This document shows, one piece after another, positions 6,803 through 9,851 of a stretch of DNA of 9,851 bases. The translations under genes were made by a program, and so were the position numbers. The stretch comes from JBCCGR01 sp039029195. GTDB lineage: Bacteria > Pseudomonadota > Alphaproteobacteria > Rhizobiales > Rhizobiaceae. The first letter of the stretch is position 1. Each line of letters begins with the position of its first letter. The notes below the pieces were generated by a model. The model worked only from the letters and a program-made list of their open reading frames with translations, did no database searches and had not been told where the DNA came from. Location: positions 1 to 9,851 of the forward strand of contig JBCCGR010000077.1 of assembly GCA_039029195.1 (NCBI GenBank), read 5' to 3'.

Positions 6803-7191
6803 TGGTTCGTGCCATCTATTGTGATAGAGCGGCACAACACCTGAATCCGGTGCCAAATGCGGCCATTCACAACGGCCTGCTGATCACGTCCGGCATCTTG
6901 GGAAAAGAACTCGATACCGGCAAATATCCTGCCGATAAGGATCGGCAAATCAAATTGGCTTTTGACTATCTGGAAGCGATTCTTTCTGAGGCTGGTGCAA
7001 CAATCCAGGACGTTGTGAAGCTGGATTTGTATTTCGCAGACAAGGCAGACCGGGAGTTGGCCAATCCATACTGGCTGCGTCTGTATCCGGATCCGAGCCA
7101 ACGTCCTGCAAGGCAGGCCCATCAATCGATATTGCCGGATGGCTGCTGCATTCAACTTGTTGCCACGGCGATGGTGCAAAATCAGTCATGA
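6802..7191 (+). CDS. RidA (YjgF/YER057c/UK114) family protein
   Basis: A 129-residue protein, the usual size for this trimeric family. Recognisable parts are HNGLLITSGILGKELDTGKY near the N terminus, QIKLAFDYLEAILSEAGATIQDVVKLDLYFAD in the middle, and the C-terminal RPARQAHQSILPDGCCIQLVATAMV. The Arg of RPAR matches the substrate-carboxylate Arg (Arg105 in E. coli RidA). The usual IEIEAIA strand is IQLVATA, so the Glu thought to activate water in imine deaminases is replaced by a hydrophobic residue. Some relatives are 2-aminomuconate deaminases, which would fit a ring-cleavage operon, but the missing Glu argues for caution. ATG 6802 overlaps the previous stop by one base (TGATG) and GGCGGAG lies just upstream; an in-frame GTG at 6799 is an alternative. 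The stop overlaps the next start by four bases. Confidence 0.9.
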   Translation: MVRAIYCDRAAQHLNPVPNAAIHNGLLITSGILGKELDTGKYPADKDRQIKLAFDYLEAILSEAGATIQDVVKLDLYFADKADRELANPYWLRLYPDPSQRPARQAHQSILPDGCCIQLVATAMVQNQS

Positions 7192-8069
7192 CGGGTCTTC
7201 GCATCGGCATGATCGGTGTAGGCGAAATGGGAGCCGGCCTCGCACATTCATTCGTTGTTGCCGGTCATGAGGTGTTCTGCGAACTGACGCAGCGCTCGGA
7301 AGAAAGCAAAAAACGAGCCGAAGACGCAGGTATTGTGCCTGTGGGTTCATACCAGGAACTGTCGCAAACCAGCGATATTGTATTTTCGGTGCTGCCCACC
7401 CAACACGCAAAGTTTGAGGCTTCCCGATTGGCGGAAGCAATGGAGCAGGTCGAGCGGAAGCCAGCATTCATCGAGGCCAATGCCGTGTCTCCGGCGCGGG
7501 TAATTGAGATAGCGGAACTGTTTGCAAGAACGGGCTCAATCGTCGTTGACGCTGGCATTGTTGGCCCTCCCCCAAATGAAACGACCAGGCCGCATCTCTA
7601 TGCATGCGGACCAGACCTGACCCTGCTTCGCGATCTTGATGGCACTGGGTTTGACCTTGAGGAATTGACAGGTCCCATGGGCACGGCATCGGCGTTCAAA
7701 ATGACCTACGCGGCGATGACCAAAGGCACGAATGCACTTCTGACCAATGTAATGTTGTTGGCCGAGACCCATGGCTTCCTCGAACAGTTCGTCATCGAGA
7801 TTGAGGGCAGCCAACCAACCCTTGCTTCACGCGCCCGCAACAACATTTCCCGATTGCCCTGTGACGCAGCGCGGTGGATCGATGAAATGAACCAGATCGC
7901 AGACTGTCTGGAACAGGCAAACTTGCCCAGAGAAGCCTATGATAGTGCTGCGAAGATTATGCAGATTCTCGCGGCCTCACCATTTGGGAACGAGACAAGA
8001 CAAACGCGAGACAAAGACCGGGACATGGAAAGCACAATCCGGGGCATTCTAAATCACAACGAACTCTAG
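7188..8069 (+). CDS. NAD(P)-dependent oxidoreductase with DUF1932 C-terminal domain
   Basis: A 293-residue member of the beta-hydroxyacid dehydrogenase / 6-phosphogluconate dehydrogenase-like superfamily. The N-terminal Rossmann domain (about 1-165) has the dinucleotide motif GVGEMG at residues 10-15. The Arg in TQRSEE after the second strand suggests NADP(H) preference. FKMTYAAMTKG near residue 166 supplies the family's conserved catalytic Lys. The C-terminal helical DUF1932 domain (about 190-265) is recognisable from EGSQPTLASRARNNISRLP and RWIDEMNQIAD. A polar tail of ~30 residues follows. The ATG overlaps the RidA stop (ATGA), so it is the last gene of the coupled operon. Likely role, by inference: reducing or oxidising a hydroxy acid or imine intermediate produced by the upstream enzymes. 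A hairpin-forming sequence begins at its stop codon. Confidence 0.88.
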   Translation: MTGLRIGMIGVGEMGAGLAHSFVVAGHEVFCELTQRSEESKKRAEDAGIVPVGSYQELSQTSDIVFSVLPTQHAKFEASRLAEAMEQVERKPAFIEANAVSPARVIEIAELFARTGSIVVDAGIVGPPPNETTRPHLYACGPDLTLLRDLDGTGFDLEELTGPMGTASAFKMTYAAMTKGTNALLTNVMLLAETHGFLEQFVIEIEGSQPTLASRARNNISRLPCDAARWIDEMNQIADCLEQANLPREAYDSAAKIMQILAASPFGNETRQTRDKDRDMESTIRGILNHNEL

Positions 8070-8105
8070 AGCGCATTACGGTTTCACGGAAACGCTACCG
8101 CGCTC
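8069..8105. repeat. nested inverted repeat at the end of the operon
   Basis: Outer arms GAGCGC (8069-8074) and GCGCTC (8100-8105) enclose an inner stem GTTTC (8081-8085) / GAAAC (8089-8093) with a 3-nt loop. It lies between the operon and the convergent ThDP remnant, so it could act as a terminator for either, but no T-run follows directly. A T-rich stretch comes only at about 8128-8140. The TCTAGAGCGC entry resembles dispersed palindromic units common between genes in Hyphomicrobiales, which is from general recollection. Confidence 0.5.
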
Positions 8106-8150
8106 CCAACATTTGCTTAGTCGCGGTTCCTTTTCCTTTTGATGGTTCCA

Positions 8151-9458
8151 TCAAATGGGGAACGGCCCCAGCACCGTTTCAGCGGCCACATCCGCGGCGC
8201 TTAAACTCCCCGAACTTTCGGCATCATGATGTATTTCCAGGGAGATGGGGAGGTCCCCGGAAATCGGAACCTCAATCACATTGGGCCCATCGTTCTGGAT
8301 CGCCCACCCCAGAGCGGCTTGGAGTTCGTCGACAGTTTGTGCCAATTCCGCTTCCACGCCGAAACTTTGCGCCAAAGCAACAAAATCCGGGCTGGTGAGG
8401 TCAGAGGCTATTGGCCTGTTGTTGTAATTTTCGATCTGAAAGCGTCTGACATTCCCAAACGCATTGTCGTTGAAGATAACGACGTTCAGCGGAATATTGT
8501 GCCGAACGGCCGTTGCCAGTTCCGAGATGGTGAACAGAGCGCCGCCGTCCCTGGATATGGAAACCACAGGAACGTCACGGCGTGCATGCGCTGCCCCAAG
8601 CGCAGTCGCGATGCCCCAACCCAGTGTTCCCTGGTAGCCGAACGATAGAAACGTTCTTGGACCTTAGGTGGGAAACAATATCCGCGAAACATAGCCGACC
8701 TGAGCAAGTTCGTCGACGAAGATGCCATCTCGGGGAAATGCAGTCCGGATAGCCTGAATCCAAGCCGCTTGAGGAGCCAGAGTTTCGAGCAATTCTGCAC
8801 GGGTGCTGGTTTTGATGTCAGCAACATGATCGGCCCATTTTTGGCGATCCGGTTGCTGCCCCAAAGCGGAAAGCAGTTTCGGCAAAACCTGCTCCAGGTC
8901 ACCACAAATGCCGGCATCTGGAGAAGAGATGCGGGATAGTTCGTCCTCGTCCATATCAATATGAATAACCTTGAGACGGTCATCCATTCCCCACCCCATG
9001 CGTTGGGTTTGCAAGCGGCTGCCCAGCCCGATGATGAGATCACAATCGGGCCAAAGCCGGTGGGCCGTTGGCATATCAATCCCCAGCGCATGCTCGCTCG
9101 ACAACACACCGTGGCCTGTTCGAAATGCCATCACAGGCGCTGAGATTTTCTCAGCCAATGCACAAACATGTTCAGAATAACCTTGGGCCCCGCCTCCCAC
9201 TGCAATCATCGGAGACGAGGACGCGCGAATGATATCGATCATCCGATCGAGTTCAGTGTTGTCGATTGCTTCTGAAGAGGTGCGCGATCCTGTATTTTTC
9301 GTCGGATTGCTCTCAATTTGCTTCGACCAAACGTCGACGGGAACTTCCAGTCCGACGGCGCGGGGACGACCAGACTTCAGGCGCTGCCAAACCGTCTCCA
9401 GCTTTGCGTTATGCCTCGTCGGTTTGTCCAGCCGCCTTATGTCGGGCCACTTTTTGAG
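8151..9458 (-). pseudogene. ThDP-dependent acetolactate-synthase-like enzyme, truncated and interrupted
   Basis: About 435 codons of a protein normally near 550. Present, in order, are the end of the linker (KKWPDIRRLD, SGRPRAVGLEVPVDVW), the central TPP_enzyme_M domain (PMIAVGGGAQGY; LIIGLGSRLQ; VIHIDMD) and the C-terminal ThDP/metal-binding domain (RTFLSFGYQGTLGWG; DGGALFTISELATAV; FNDNAFGNVRR). Lesions: the N-terminal PYR domain with its catalytic Glu is gone, since homology begins at ~9458 where an IS3-type transposase ends. An in-frame TAA at 8664-8666 sits between LFPT and GPRTF, where a Tyr codon would be expected. Codon 8550-8552 encodes Arg for the first Gly of the GDG motif that binds ThDP pyrophosphate. 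Frame is otherwise kept throughout. It is convergent with the operon. Intact relatives decarboxylate or ligate 2-oxo acids; this copy should be inactive. Confidence 0.88.
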
Positions 9459-9851
9459 ATTGTTTCCGGTCCGGTCGGGCGCATGTTCAGTGAACGGTGT
9501 GGCCTGATGTGATTGTCCTGTTTCAGCCATGTGTTGATGACGATCTGAGCCTGTTTGGTGGTTGCGAACCACTCTGCATTGAGGACTTCATGGCGTAGCG
9601 TGCCGTTGAAGCGTTCGTTGTATCCATTCTCCCAGGGTGAGCCAGGATAGATCTGGATTGGCTTGATCCCAACATGCACCAACCAGTCTTGCAGAGTGGC
9701 GGCAATGAACTCGGGGCCGTTGTCCGAGCGAATATATTCCGGCTTTCCATGCTTTAGCAGCAGCGGATAGAGCGCTTCCAATACGTCATTGGCTCCCATA
9801 GTTGTCCTGACGGCAACACACAGGGCCTCACGGGTGTATTCATCCAGCACG
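9437..9851 (-). mobile_element. IS3-family transposase, C-terminal part
   Basis: The 3' part of an IS3-type OrfB transposase entering from the right edge (137 codons visible). It shows the rve/DDE integrase core: SDNGPEF with the second catalytic Asp, then the catalytic Glu in NGYNERFNGTLR, and the typical C-terminal HIRPHRSLNMRPTGPE. The first Asp lies outside the window. The frame stops at TAA 9437-9439. The last seven or so codons (after PET, ~9461) are already ThDP-enzyme DNA read out of frame, so the element appears cut at or near its end and joined directly to the ThDP gene. I saw no terminal inverted repeat or target duplication at this side, which suggests deletion or recombination rather than a clean insertion. 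Confidence 0.9.

Noticed and set aside
8151..8567. An independent 138-residue protein starting at MVSISRDGG
   Set aside because: The Met is internal to a conserved strand of the ThDP domain and has no ribosome site; homology continues upstream to the ochre codon.
8664..8666. A frameshift as the cause of the split ThDP gene
   Set aside because: The parts before and after are in the same frame (RILFPT, stop, GPRTFLSF), so a nonsense codon rather than an indel explains the split.
8486..9109. 207-codon minus-strand ORF within the ThDP region
   Set aside because: It is the alternative frame of the ThDP gene; the domain motifs on both sides of the ochre codon are all in the other frame.
1..9851. 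CRISPR array, toxin-antitoxin pair or phage-defence genes
   Set aside because: No regularly spaced repeats were seen and no gene in the window resembles such systems.

Overview
The window looks like chromosomal DNA of an alphaproteobacterium, most likely of the order Hyphomicrobiales (Rhizobiales). The basis is gene families (murA preceded by a small Lys/Arg/Glu-rich protein, and a secreted 4-Cys protein of a kind common in that order) and moderately high GC; this is inference, not a database result.

Layout. The left third (1-2984) is housekeeping. On the minus strand, a small basic protein (2579-2728), murA (1072-2361) and an SLC13-type permease with RCK_C domains (1-1021, running off the left edge) point the same way. 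A plus-strand tRNA-Thr(GGT) lies at 2910-2984, preceded by two back-to-back palindromes. To the right of the tRNA the character changes to accessory DNA. There is a small secreted protein of unknown function with a TTG start (3222-3617), then a SRPBCC (polyketide cyclase-like) gene interrupted by one in-frame amber codon (3903-4526).

The centre is a tightly packed plus-strand operon of four intact genes (4798-8069). It encodes a type I extradiol-dioxygenase-like VOC protein related to homoprotocatechuate 2,3-dioxygenase, a fumarylacetoacetate-hydrolase-family enzyme, a RidA-family protein and an NAD(P)-dependent DUF1932 oxidoreductase. Junctions are 4 nt, a 1-nt overlap and a 4-nt overlap, so they are probably co-transcribed and translationally coupled. 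This set resembles a ring-cleavage (meta-cleavage) catabolic module, possibly for an amino-aromatic or another imine-forming substrate. However, the dioxygenase has Gln at the two aligned positions that hold the catalytic His and Asn in the reference enzyme, so its chemistry may differ. A 7-bp inverted repeat just upstream of the operon is a candidate operator.

The right end, on the minus strand, holds a decayed ThDP-dependent (acetolactate-synthase-like) gene. It has lost its N-terminal domain at a junction with an IS3-family transposase remnant, carries an in-frame ochre codon, and has Arg for the first Gly of the ThDP-binding motif. Thus an intact catabolic operon sits between two broken genes, which suggests an accessory island in decay. 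I saw no CRISPR array, rRNA, toxin-antitoxin pair or recognisable phage-defence system.
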